Below, one piece after another: positions 23,101-34,100 of a DNA stretch of 64,000 bases. Under the pieces are notes generated by a model, which saw only the letters and a program-made list of their open reading frames with translations, was not told the origin of the DNA and searched no databases. Made by a program: the position numbers and the translations under genes. Source of the DNA: Sialis fuliginosa. Lineage: Eukaryota; Arthropoda; Insecta; Megaloptera; Sialidae. The stretch is taken from assembly GCA_961205875.1 (NCBI GenBank), contig OY540816.1, positions 18,300,701-18,364,700 on the forward strand. Reading direction: 5' to 3'. Positions within the stretch are counted from its first letter, which is position 1. Each line of letters opens with the position of its first letter.

Positions 23101-25638
23101 ATTGCTATTTTAATATTGAAAATTATTAGCAATTGAATTACTGAACGTCGAGAACAGTAAGGCTAGTTATAAAGTAATGCAACTTTTATCTAGAAGTAAT
23201 TAATTAACTCAAACTGTTGTTTGCATACATTAGAAGTTTGTACTCATGTAAAGTTAAGTATTGTAGTGTAGTTTGCAATTCGAATACTTTCCTGCACTTA
23301 TATTATCGGCAGGACAGCGAATCTGGCGGTGTTGCTGACATATCCTCTGCTGCTCCAAGTCTGGTGGAGAACGTGAGAACAACAACACAATCAGCGTCGC
23401 AGACGACGGTTCCGTCTCCGTCGGCAGATCGTATCACCGGTGGTACGGAGGAGCCAAAGACACCAGTGGCGAGTCAGCTCCCTTTATCATCTCGACAAAA
23501 CCGTACGACGACTTCAAGTCTCACAAGAGCATCGAGCTACAGACATATACTAGAGCAGCAGGAAGATCAGGTGGTTCAAGTGTCAAATTTCTACTCGCAG
23601 ACACGTACAATGAGGGCAAGTTTCTTGACGAGGAGGACTGTTTCTATGATTGCCGAGCAACGCAGCAGCAGAGATATTGAACCGATCATAGGAACACATA
23701 AATCAAAAAGCATAAGACTGTAAGTTACTCTCTATGATCTATGTATGTACCAGTGGCGTAGTAAGAAAAAGGGGATAAATACATGAGTTAAATTTTTCGA
23801 AGGTAATTTGAACTGATGTTTTCTCAAAACATACGTTTTTTAAGAACATTGAATATTTCGGGGGGGGGGGGGTCGATTCCCCCCCCCCCCCGTTACTACG
23901 CCACTGGTATGCACTCGTTAATTCAAATAACAATTTACGGTTTTTTCCATCATTCATATGATCGACAATTTCATCTCAAAGAAGAAAATTCGACCACATA
24001 CCTTAAAAAAACTTTATCGGACAGGGCCGTAACTAGAGAATCTGGGACACCGGGGCAGCAAGTGAACAAGGGGCTCCTATAGAAATAAAAATTGGAGACT
24101 TTTTTTTCGTTGTTACCTCAGTCTACAATTTTTGCTTGCTACTCATTTTAACGACCTTTTTTTGTTCCTCAATCAATGCCCCGGTGGCAATTACGGCCCT
24201 GTTGTCGCGAGTAAACGTACCTTAACATACAAATAAAAAAATTTGCTGCAATCTTGTACTTTTTTTTCTCTTTTGTAATTTGTTTATCTATTTATTAAAT
24301 TTAAATACAAGCCCTAAATAAGAGCTTCTTGCATCTCACTTTTTTAATGCCTGTGGTTAAAACGCTGATTTAGAACATTGCCTATTTATTAGTATAACGA
24401 ATATCATTCGTGTTAACTTTTAAAAAAAATGATCAAATCTAAGTAAATCTAAAAATTCATATTATTTAGATCTACTTAGATCTTATCTATTTTTACTTGG
24501 GGTACCAATTTATACTAACCAAAAAAACTGTGTAAATGTGACTTTAATTAAGATATATCCGACTTATTATTTCTCTGGGCTGGGCTTCATATGAAATTAG
24601 GTCGCCAGTCACTTAAAGCTAGTTAAATTATATTAAATTATGTGACATATCTTTAGGTTAGACTTTCTAAGTGGACGTAGCGGGGAAAAGAAAGAGGTCA
24701 CATTCAGTCCAGACGTCCAAACATCTCCAGGAAGTACGAAAACTATGATGAAGATTTTCACCCGCGACAATGTGGACATAAACGAAATATCAAAGACTTA
24801 CTCACAGCGGCCGTTCTCACCAAGAAGACAAAACGTAAGACTTATTAGTTTTACCAAAAAACACGACGATTAAAAAATATAATTGTTTTTCTATAATATT
24901 TATTTTCGAAGAATCAATATGAAGGTATTTATTTGGTGAATTATAACTTGTTTTAAAAGTGTATTCGCTATTTGAATTTGAATAGTTACCCTTTTATAGT
25001 CTATGTTTGTTCTTTTAGTTTAGTCGTTATTTAGGATTCCCATTTACATTAGAAAATAAACGATATATATTTTATTAAAAATTAAATTATTAAATTTAAA
25101 TGTTTTATTATATAATTATAATCTTGAAAGTAGAACAAAGTATTAATAGTTATAATCTTTATTTTATTTTAGAATTAGAAACAAAATTTAACCATATCCA
25201 TAAATCCATAGATATTAGAAATATCCATAGATACTAAAAATGTACAGATAGATTAAATATAGATTTAGATAGTTTGAAACCCCCTTTTATCCACTACTAA
25301 ATTATAACATGTTTTAGGATAAACAATTGGACAGTAGATTTTGGAAACAGAAAAATTAAATTATAAAATTTAAATATTTTATTATATAATCTTTAAAGTA
25401 GATCAAAGTATTAATAGTTATTTTATTTTAGAATTAGAAACAAAATTCAACCATATCCATAAACCCATAGACATTAGAAATATCCATAGATACAGATAGA
25501 TTTAGATGATTTGAAACCCCCTTTTATCCACTACTAAATTGTAACATGTTTTAGGATAAACAATTGGACAGAAGATTTTGGAAACAGCTACGTAGAAGAC
25601 GAAGAGGTATAACGGCCAATCAAATTCCAGCTGTGTAA
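8114..25638 (+). CDS. PsGEF: C2(partial)-PDZ-DH-PH Rho guanine nucleotide exchange factor, probable PsGEF
   Basis: Coding exons: 8114-8168, 10304-10908, 11489-11846, 15271-15453, 15784-16152, 16218-16331, 16404-16614, 16677-16854, 17776-17899, 21031-21378, 21441-21612, 21675-21928, 22088-22443, 22502-22697, 22760-22969, 23313-23719, 24657-24834, 25555-25638. All junctions are GT/AG and keep frame. Counted from the in-frame Met at 8136 the protein is 1459 residues. The first exons encode the end of an RGS3-like C2 domain (SEFLGCMSFAVKHAIKK). A PDZ domain follows at about 154-228 (FGFSVV start; GILPGDYIVFVD), then a DH domain at about 333-555 and a PH domain at about 555-685 (RQWIFGGDLSRV, LLFSDILLFAK). 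The remainder is a Ser- and acid-rich tail with a CRQCHKTC cluster and a basic C-terminus (RRRRRGITANQIPAV). DH-PH modules load GTP on Rho GTPases. The domain order fits what I recall of protostome-specific GEF, but the symbol rests on memory. The full C2 domain probably begins upstream of the window. Confidence 0.85.
9199..9629. mobile_element. P-like inverted-repeat element with THAP-domain remnant
   Basis: The ends pair over about 60 bp: the left has GCTATGGTCAGTGAG then CTATCGGATAAAACTT, and the right carries the reverse complements near 9580-9629. Inside, 9345-9362 reads CAVRNC and 9483-9497 reads CCTHF followed by NPNDVF. A displaced SFHL lies between them. The C-x4-C and C-x2-H spacing plus SFH are hallmarks of the THAP zinc finger carried by P-superfamily transposases. 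The frame is broken by a stop and a frame change between the two halves, and there is no catalytic domain. It lies in the intron of the exchange-factor gene between 8168 and 10304. Confidence 0.6.
11489..11870 (+). CDS. PsGEF: Alternative read-through terminal exon of the exchange-factor gene (PDZ-only isoform)
   Basis: The exon that completes the PDZ domain (SYGNQLTLEIFRRN) has its in-frame donor at 11847, and that donor is weak (GAG/gttggt). If it is not used, translation continues for seven codons (VGNGVIV) to a TGA ending at 11870. AATAAA-type signals lie downstream near 12040-12070. The product would carry the C2 end and PDZ domain but no DH-PH catalytic module. This is inferred from splice-site strength, not observed in transcripts. 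Confidence 0.4.
13570..14314. repeat. 745-bp near-perfect palindrome (foldback element)
   Basis: The left arm runs from CTACGTCTTATTTTCTTGTA to about 13925. The right arm, from about 13965 to 14314, is its near-exact reverse complement and ends TACAAGAAAATAAGACGTAG. Only about 40 bp lie between the arms at the centre. Mismatches are few over some 350 bp of stem. Paired blocks include GAGATATAGCCTCTCAAAG and TTCAACTCGTCATACAAATA. It lies in the 3.4-kb intron between the PDZ and DH exons. There is no protein coding. An RNA copy would fold into a long double-stranded hairpin. Confidence 0.9.
17052..17647. mobile_element. Non-autonomous piggyBac-like element flanked by TTAA
   Basis: The element starts GGGACCATT and ends with the reverse complement AATGGTCCC. 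It is bordered on both sides by TTAA (17048-17051 and 17648-17651), the signature of the piggyBac superfamily. The 596-bp body contains several open frames up to about 90 codons, but none resembles a transposase. It sits in the intron between the PH-domain exon (16854) and exon 17776. Confidence 0.8.
17776..18433 (+). CDS. PsGEF: Alternative 3' terminal exon of the exchange-factor gene (short isoform)
   Basis: The exon after the PH domain has an in-frame donor at 17900 (CGAAAG/gtgcgt) that joins in phase to 21031. If that donor is ignored, the same frame stays open to a TGA at 18433. This adds about 177 residues rich in Pro, Ser and Thr, ending in an acidic-aromatic block (EDDPWDIASFESKFDKYIF) and the terminus PDSLEL. 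Codon use and GC are clearly coding-like, unlike the intron beyond it. An AATAAA-type signal follows near 18600. The isoform would be 902 residues from the Met at 8136, with PDZ, DH and PH but without the long acidic tail. The last residues LEL could act as a class II PDZ ligand, which is speculative. Confidence 0.7.
18765..19426. repeat. MITE with ~130-bp inverted ends
   Basis: The left end, TAGTCCAGGCTGTCTAGGCT, pairs with the right end, AGCCTCCACAGTCTGGTCTA. Inside, GGATTTGTTACAAATG and TTTAGAATAATA on the left pair with CATTTGTAACAAATAC and TATTCTAAACC on the right, and CTCCGAT pairs with ATCGGAG. The element is about 660 bp and lies in the 3.1-kb intron after the alternative exon at 17776-18433. 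It has no coding content. Confidence 0.7.
20232..20380. repeat. Short MITE candidate
   Basis: The ends are imperfect inverted repeats: GTAGTATGGTATCGCGGGTTG then TAGACCA on the left, and TGGTCTAGAACCCACAT then GTACTACC on the right. The pairing has several mismatches and no clear target duplication. Confidence 0.4.
23751..23906. mobile_element. hAT MITE with a G13/C13 stem
   Basis: The terminal repeats are CAGTGGCGTAGTAA and TTACTACGCCACTG. The flanking octamers GTATGTAC (23743-23750) and GTATGCAC (23907-23914) match at seven of eight positions. This is a standard hAT arrangement 156 bp long. The interior contains 13 consecutive G (23860-23872), an 8-base spacer and 13 consecutive C (23879-23891). 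It starts only about 30 bp after the donor at 23720. Confidence 0.85.
24022..24201. mobile_element. hAT-like MITE
   Basis: The ends are CAGGGCCGTAA and TTACGGCCCTG. The flanking octamers TTATCGGA and TTGTCGCG agree at only five of eight positions, as expected of an older insertion. The element is 180 bp, has no coding capacity, and is the second hAT-type MITE in the same intron. Confidence 0.6.
25077..25587 (+). repeat. Tandem duplication covering the last exon of the exchange-factor gene
   Basis: Two adjacent copies lie at 25077-25350 and 25351-25587. They share the intron end (GAAACCCCCTTTTATCCACT, then the acceptor ATGTTTTAG) and the beginning of the exon (DKQLD-RFWKQ). Copy 1 carries small extra segments in the intronic part. 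The join is exact at AAACAG/AAAAATTAAA. The second copy continues into the full-length C-terminus. Confidence 0.9.
25318..25359 (+). CDS. PsGEF: Duplicated alternative last exon (truncated copy)
   Basis: This copy has an intact acceptor and reads DKQLDSRFWKQKN and a stop, because the duplication boundary cuts it after the eleventh codon. Splicing from 24834 to this exon would give a protein lacking the terminal basic run (RRRRRGITANQIPAV) found in the exon at 25555-25638. Whether it is used is unknown. It could be a true alternative terminus or a decoy acceptor. Confidence 0.5.
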   Translation, partial: DKQLDSRFWKQKN

Positions 25639-26897
25639 CTATAATAAATTACCTAGTTTAAAAATCGATTTTTGTGATAACATTCCTATTAAAACTAGCT
25701 CAATTAGTAAACAAAAAGTGATACTATTATATAGGTAAGTGAAGACATCTTCCCGATACATATACGTTGCGTACGTATATCTATAAATACATTATAAATA
25801 GTTGTTAAGGAGGAGAATGTTCAATACGAAGTTATGGAATTATTAGATGTTTTTAGAAAATATGTTTACTTAATCTTGCGTTGGTTGGGGTTGGTAAAGA
25901 GATAGATTTTAGAAATGAGTAAGTTTATTTGTCATGTAAGTTGATAACTTATTAATAACAATGTGTCAACAATAGATATATGAATTTTTTAAATCGACAA
26001 CAATTAACCATAGATACAGTTATAAAAATTAATGATATCGATACAATAATTTAATTTTGAATTTTTAAGTTGTTAAACTTACTACAAATAAACTTTGCGT
26101 TTTATATTAATGGTTGTATGGCAAAAGTGCTAGAACTTTTGTTACTTGTTTCAAATATATAGTTAGTTGATTGTTTCATTTATTTTTTATAGAATAGTTC
26201 TAAACTGCAAATAATTTGTTATTTAATAATGACTATTAGAAATGGTGGTTAGGGAATATTGTTGAAAATATTGTGATTGGTGCTAGATATTTGTATTGAT
26301 ACATTATTGTAGTGTGTGGCCAAATCTACAAGGAAATATGCGTAAAATACAATGACATTGTCCTAATTTAGTAAACTATAATATGCATGATTTAATTCGT
26401 TTTTTTATTAAAAAAATCATAATAAAGGCTATAAATTATTATTAATTAGATTTATTTGCTAATTATTTTTATTATAACGTTTTAAAGAAAGCGCATGTCA
26501 AAGAAAAAATATTAATGCTGTTACATTTAAAAATTATAATAATAAATTATATATCTTTTTATTCTGAAAATAACTTAATTATTAATTTTTTACATTATTT
26601 TAAAGTAACGGCATAATACTAAATAGTGAGATTTAATCAATAGTTTTGAAAATAAAACTGTAAATAGTTGAACTTAGATAGGAAAACTTTATTAGAATGT
26701 TTACAATGTAAATACTGATGTTTGAGTTATATGCAGATGTGTGTCCGCTGAAAAAAAGTTTATTTTGTTCTTTTAGATTTAACGGTTCATCAAAATATGT
26801 AAAAAAATATTTGAATTGAAATAAATAAATAGAATTAAATTAAAAAATGTTTGTTTATTTATTTTACTTTACAATATCAACTATTATTATATTTTTT

Positions 26898-27564
26898 CTA
26901 CCATCCCGATACCCATTTCATTCGGCTTTGTCGTCGAAGAGTGTTTCCATCTAATTTTTTAGTGTCTTCTATGAATTTTTCCGCAGCTTCAATACGATTT
27001 GGAGTAACATCGATTTTTTTAGCAATCATAAAATCTCCATTTTCACGTAAGTATGTTGCATTAGCTTTGATATCTTCTTCAGTTGGAAGACCATCCAGAA
27101 AATTAATTGGTGTTATTTTTATAAGGTGTTTGATTTGCCATAACTTAGCATTAACCTCTGGGATATTTTTAAGTATTGCTACATCCTAAACAATGAAAAT
27201 GTATATTTGTGAAAGAGTTTGCAAATAGTGGTTTAAAAGACTTACATTGCCATCTAATTTTAATTGTTTTAAAATATTTTTCTCCCAGTATGGACATCCT
27301 TTCACGCGATGTACTCTTTTTACCATAAATAATTTTGAAGGTTTGAAATTTGGATCATCTTCTTCATTGGGAAATCTGAATTCAACAAAATTAATTACAT
27401 AAATAACAAAGTAGGGTTAAGATTAATATAAATACATACCTTGGATAATATCTGAACCCAGGGTAAATGATACCTTCACTTTTATCGTAAAATCGTCCAG
27501 CCTTATATCTTTTAGTAACAGTTATAACATTTTTTAAATCTATATTTAACAATTTTTTAAACAT
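26898..27564 (-). CDS. mRpL30: Mitochondrial ribosomal protein L30 (uL30m)
   Basis: There are three exons on the minus strand: 27440-27564, 27246-27375 and 26898-27185, all GT/AG and in frame, giving 180 residues. The N-terminus is basic and mitochondrial-targeting-like (MFKKLLNIDLKNVITVTKRY). The family core follows as KLFMVKRVHRVKGCPYWEKN, then an internal segment with IPEVNAKLWQIKHLIKITPI. The C-terminal extension ends RRQSRMKWVSGW. The protein is a component of the large mitoribosomal subunit. The gene is convergent with the exchange-factor gene and divergent from MARF1. The start chosen is the only Met ahead of the conserved core. Confidence 0.9.
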
Positions 27565-28198
27565 GTTGACAATTTTGACAACTAAAAAACGAGGGGTTAC
27601 GCAGGGTTACGAGTGAGGGCTGCAAAAGCTGAAATTTATTTATCTATGCATGCTGAAAAAGCTGAAAAACTTGTGAATGTGGGTTGTGATTGGTTGATTT
27701 TCGCAGTCCCAGATTCAATGGCGTCCAGTTATCTCTATGGCGCCCAATAAATGAAAAGATTACCCAGATTACCAACCAATATTTTCATCAATAAAAAGTG
27801 AAAAACACCACAAGAAAAAGAAACAACAATAGATTGCATTCATAAAGACAATACAGAATTGCGCGTTTATAATAAAGTCAATAAATATAATAGTTTATAT
27901 AATAAAATTTGTTAATATTTACATCAACATTTAATACACGACAATATAATCTGAATGATCGCAATAACGCAAAATAAAAAGGGTAAACATAACCTTAGTA
28001 CAGTGTGACAAAAAATTGTATTATTAATTTAATGACGTTATGAATGTGAATAATATGTATAATTTAAGAAATCCCCGTATCATAATTGATAACGAAAATC
28101 AATATAAACGCGCAAATATTATCATTCCATTGTGTGTAAGGTAGATATTTCTACATATTTTATTTATTTTTAATACCTGACGAATTTTGTTCAGCAAA
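27565..28198. promoter_or_regulatory. Shared divergent promoter region, mRpL30/MARF1
   Basis: The two start codons are 634 bp apart on opposite strands, so 5' UTRs and both promoters must fit here. No strong TATA box was seen. An AG acceptor-like site (TTTTGTTCAG at 28185-28194) just ahead of the MARF1 ATG suggests a 5' UTR intron. Confidence 0.5.
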
Positions 28199-31100
28199 AT
28201 GAGCTCACAGAATTTAAAAATATTGAGCACATCGACATTGGTTGGTTTCCAAACACAAACAACCGCAGTAAGAAAAGAAAAAAAGACAGTATTCACGTTG
28301 ACTGAAGTAGAAAATGAAATACTAAATATCGACAAAGATTTTGTAAGACTGCAAGATAATTCTTCAGATAATAATTTTTATGGTGAATCCAGTGGTAGTG
28401 ATAACAAGAAAAGTGATTTTGTGATCAGAACTCCGAGTGATTTTTTAGTTCCTTGTAAAAAAGACAATTCATCAAGTAAAACATCCGTGTCACGGCGGCT
28501 ATGTAGGTCAGAAACGAATTCTTCTATATGTGATAGCGATTCTAATAACTCCTCTGCATCAGAGAAGTATTGTTCGTCTCCATACAGGCACAAAACTAGA
28601 AAACATAAGCGATTGCATCCCATAGGTGTGTTTTGGGATATTGAAAATTGCCAGGTATTTTAAATTTTATTTTATTTATCACTGAAATTAGGTTAGGCTA
28701 GTTCAAGGTATGTGAAGGCAAGGTAGTCTCAGTAGCTCAGTGCGAGAGAGGGTAATGCATCATCTGGGGTGCCCAAGCTGATTTGTAAAAAGCTACTGAG
28801 GCAACCTGTGTATTTACTAACCTTGAGGCTAGTTTACATTTATGTTATGTTAGTATAAATTTAAGGTTATGACTTGAACTATAAAATGATGTTTTATTTA
28901 TAGGTACCGAAAGGCAAAAGTGCATCAGCTGTGGTGAGAAATATACGCGATGCTTTCTTTAAAGGGCACAGAGAAGCAGAATTTATGGTTGTCTGTGATG
29001 TACGAAAAGAAAATAGTTACATATTACAGGAATTAAATGATGCTCAAGTAAGATAAAATAAATTTTTAAAAGAACCACAATCTTAAAAAAATTTCTTCCA
29101 GGTTAATCTAGTCCACGTTTCTTCTACTTGTAAAAATGCAGCTGATGAAAAACTACGTCAATCAATGAGAAGGTTTGCGGATACGCACAAGTTCCCTTGT
29201 TCCATGATTCTTATTTCTAGTGATATTAACTTTGCATCCGATTTGTCTGATCTTAGACACCGTAAACGGATTCATGTCATTTTACTTCATAATGCAAGTG
29301 TTTCTGATGCATTGGTGTCTTGCGCTAATGAACATTTTTTGTTCACCACAATTACAGATTCAGCACCGTTAAGGGAAAATAAGGTATTTAATAGTCTTAA
29401 TAAGTTTTACCAGGAAGTGTACATAAATATTATTTATAATCATGTTTTTTTTCTTAGATTTTGACACCGACTCAGCAACAAGTAGAAGTAGTGATAAGTA
29501 ATTTACCTGTGGGATATGATCATGTACGTTTAAGAAATCGTCTGAGACAACTCTCGGATAATTGTGGAGGTCGAGTGGTTTACGTTTCTGTTGATGCAGG
29601 TGAAGCAATTATAAGATTTGCTTCATTTGATTGCGGACTTAGGTAATTATACTAATATAAAGAGAAAGTTTGTGCATCTGTGGGTTTGTTCAAGGTAAAC
29701 TCGAAAACTACTGGACCGATTTTGATAAAATTCAAAATTATCAAAATCTTGTGAAGGGTGGAGGGGTGACATCCCAAAATATTTATTTTTTCAAGATATC
29801 TCAAGAACAATACATGTTACGTAAAAATTTTATAGGATCTTTTTTGTAGAGCATTCAATTTCCTATTATATAGATCTACAAAGAAAAATTCAAACTAATA
29901 TTTTTTAGTAAAATTGTATAAAAATTAAATGGTTAACCAATTCTAGGCAATTTATCTGAATACTTTATCAGTTTTTATTTAAATTTTTCAATAATTAACT
30001 ACCTTTGGTGAATTTAGCATGAAGAAGCACTGTGCATTTACTTGGTAGATGTTTTTAGTTGAGAGGGTTTAAATTTTGTAGAAAAGTAAGAGGAAATAAA
30101 AAAAAGATAGCAATATTAAAATCAATTCACATTCTGTTAATTGATATTAATTATGCAATGATATAAGTGAAACTTGTTTGAGCAGAAATTTTATTGATTG
30201 GTTCATGATTTTTCTAGAGTTCAGTATTATTTTAAATAATTTTAATATTGTGATCAGGTGCATTAGTTATTCCAATAATTATACATATTTATTGTATTTT
30301 GTCAGATGTATAAACCCTATTATCCTAAAAATCCATGGTGAGCATTTCATTACTGTTTTTAATTAAACAAGAATATATTTGATATAAATATCTTTAACCG
30401 TATATTTTCCCATGTGGCATACATTTTTGTAACAACGAGTATATTCTTATTAGTATTCTAGATTGGCTTTTTATTATTTACCTGCTGTAGATTTGATTTA
30501 TAAAGCATAGTGCGCTACTAGAGTTTTTTGTTTTCAGGGCTCAAAAACGTATGGAAGGTGAAGATGTCTACGGGCATAAAATCTCTGTAGCTTATCCGAG
30601 AGTAGCGACTTGGGATAAATCCCAATCTCCCACAAGACATCTTTCAGGTTTGTTTAAATATTACATTTGAATTATTTTTATTTTATTAGTCGCTGTTTAT
30701 TTTTGAAGTTATACTTGTTTAGGCGCGTTGAGGGTAAAATTTTAGTAATGTAACGGAACGCGTGCGGAGCGCAGTAGACATGGTAGATGGTAACGGAAGA
30801 ATGACATGATGTCATAACATTCATAGACATATTAAAAAATTTAACACATTACAGTTTCCTGTAATTTAAATTTTCTCACTCATGTTTAACGAAAATATCC
30901 AACTGCAGCATGATCTCTCTTTCTTTTGGTCGTTTTTGAATAAGATACGCGATCCATGCATTATATTTATGACTGTCTGTTTTATGCTGGTAAATTCAAA
31001 ATAATATTTGTGAATATTTGAGGTTGTGAGTATTTGTTTTTATCATATTTAATAAGTGTATGTATATTAGGGTGTTTTTTTTTCTCGGTCCCATTAGCCT

Positions 31101-34100
31101 ATGTTTTAGCTTTGGATTAAAAGTTAATTGCCCTAAAATTTCAGACACGTAGATCAAACCTGTGAACGGTGCAAACTGAGTCTTTTTCTCATTTGATTAA
31201 CATGGGAAAAATGATTTTTTTACTTATGCGTGAATAGCTCATTGAAAAATTTATTTATTTTAATTTCTCATAGAATATTGTTATATTTTTATATACTTAT
31301 TTGAGGTTATTCGTAGTTGTTTTTCAATCATGCCAAAGAAGTATAATTTCTAACGCATGTAAATAAATACACACTCAAAAACATTATTATTTTAATGTTT
31401 TTTTATCATATTATTAATAACAATAATAAATAACTTGGAATATTTTTTCTGACAGTACGCAAAGCACTAACAGAATCAGATCAAATGTCTCAACAACGTG
31501 TGTATCCAATCAATTTTGGGAATGAATTGACGCAGTATGTAATGCCACAAGCAGCTTTACCTCCAGCTATCGCTGATAATTGGTTATTTGATAATAAAAA
31601 TAGTGTAGTACCACATTACTCATTGTTTAACGAACAAAAGGTATTTATTTTTAACTCTGCAGACCACTTTTTAAAAACCATTTAATTATATTTTTTATCA
31701 GGATCAAATATCACAATATATAAAGTTTTCAAGTGAAAATGTTGAAAACTCTAGTGCAGTAAGATTCATCAGAGGTCGTTCAGAGAATTTGCTTCAGAAT
31801 TCTCAACCGCCTCTTCCATTACAAGATTCCGCAGAAAAATCGTGCGTCGGCAAGTATCCAAAGAAGATGTCTAACCGAAACAGATCTGATTCAAGAGGTA
31901 ACAGTTCAAGGAGCACAAGCAATCATCCGTATACTCCCTACAGACATTCCTGGATGCCGAAGCCAGAGAGCGGTTCAAGGTCGAGCAGCAGAGGGCCCAG
32001 CGAATGCAGTGAAGATAATGAAGTAAGTTAATTAAGGTTATTCGATCATTAGAGCAATGTATAGATAAAAGTCTAAAATATGTTAGACTCCACAAGTCAT
32101 ATCATTCGGATTTTAAAATAAAAATCGTTTTGAATTATACAATTAATTAATAATAAATGTTTTATATTGCGTTTAAAACTATTTAAGTGATAAATCATTA
32201 ATAGAGAAATGTCTGTTTACAACTATCATTTCTCTTACTGAACAAATTCAATTGTAATTTAAAGCTTATTTGCATATTAAAATTTTCATAAAAATGACAA
32301 ATGATACAAGATGGCTGCCTTGAGTTTTGGTAACAGTTTTGTATATGGACCAGTATTGGTTGTTATGTATCCTAATCTAAGACCTACCTTCTTATATCTT
32401 GCAAATTAACTGTAAATAATTTTCAAAATTTCAGTGAGTAACTTCTTAAATTATATAATTTTTTTCTACAGACAACATTCCAACCAATTCAAAATCATCC
32501 AAGTAGCGCAGTGCGCAGGGACAGTATTTCACAGCCTGTCGATCTGGTTATAAGTAATCTCGACAACAGAACAAATATGAAAGACCTACGTAAGATTTTG
32601 TTGCAAATGTTTAGGGAACACGTTAATGTAGTACAAATAAATATAAGTATTCAAGCCGACGGTAATGCTGTTGCTAATGTCAGGGTAAGTAATTAAAATT
32701 TATTACTATTAAATCAAGTTTTTGCCTAATTTATATAATATTTTAGGTGCCGTCAGCTCAAGCTGCCCAATACGCAATATCTAAACTGCAACGTAAGAAA
32801 ATAGGAACAAGGCGTATGACAATTTCATATGCAAATAGTCCTACCATCAATCTTCAGCAGTTAAAAGCACAAGTTGTAGCTTTGCTGCAGGTATTTACTA
32901 CAAAAAACGTAATTAATGTTTCTTTATAAATATATATTGCCCGATTTTAGGATATTCCTGGAAAAAAATTACCTCTCTTTCAGTTTCGTGAATTGTTTGA
33001 AACTCGGTATCATACCTCTATAAGTGCATCGGAACTTTACCGGCTTCGTGATATTTGTGTTATTAACGAAGCTGCAGGAAGAACGATTATGTTGAACGAG
33101 GAAGTGCTAAGTAGTGATTCACCATCTCCTAATTTTACTTTTAAGGTAAGTAATAGTTTTAATTGTTTGGGTATGTTAATAAATAAAATTAAATTGATTT
33201 TTTCTAGGAAGCGAATGTTGAAATATCATACTGCCAAAAACACGTAATTTCGGGAACACAAAAAGGGTGGGCGGAATTAGAAACAGAAGGTCTACCAAAT
33301 ATTAGAATAGGTCTGCTATTGTTTACAAATAAAATTCATTCTCTTTTGATGTCTCATAATGGATATTTACCACTTTATAGGTAATTATTGACTTTTATAT
33401 TTCTCGTAGAATATATTTTATAAATCTGTAATTTGTTTTCAGTTTGCAAGCGTGCTATGAAGCGGAAATGAAAGAACCGTTGCCGGTAGATGAAACCGGG
33501 GTTCCTCTAGAACACTTGGTGACTTGTGTACCTTTGGTAGAGCTAAATCAAGGTCCAAATAAGTGTATTGTTTGGGCCACTCATCCGTCCCATGATGATT
33601 ATAGTACAGATGGTAAGTAAAATATTAATAACGATTAATTTTCGATAAAATTTGAGCATTTAAAAAATCCTTTTAACAGATAGTGGCAGTGTATCAGGAC
33701 TCGGAGGAACAAAATCCACAGGAGAGCCATTAACAATGCAGCTAGCTCTGTTTTCTCGTGAATTAGTAGATCTATTGCGTACTTCCCCGGATTGTAGGAT
33801 TTCATTTAATAAGTTCATCCCAGCATATCACCATCATTTCGGCCGCCAGTGCCGCGTAGCTGATTACGGATTTATGAAACTGATTGATTTATTTGAATCA
33901 TTGCCTCATGTTGTACAGGTTTGTATTTTTTTACATGTACAGAATGAGGCTTTGGTCATATAATTTTGTATTATTTTGGTAGGTTATCGGGGAGGGTAAC
34001 CAACGAATCTTAACCCTTTCACATCGTGCCCAGATCAGACGATTCACTGCAGATCTTATGCGCATATTGAAATCGTCAGTTTCACGTCAGATTTCGGTTA

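Noticed and set aside
28730-28790. Possible tRNA gene
   Set aside because: An A-box-like TAGCTCAGTGCGAG is present, but no cloverleaf or proper B box can be drawn. It fits better as part of a short repeat.
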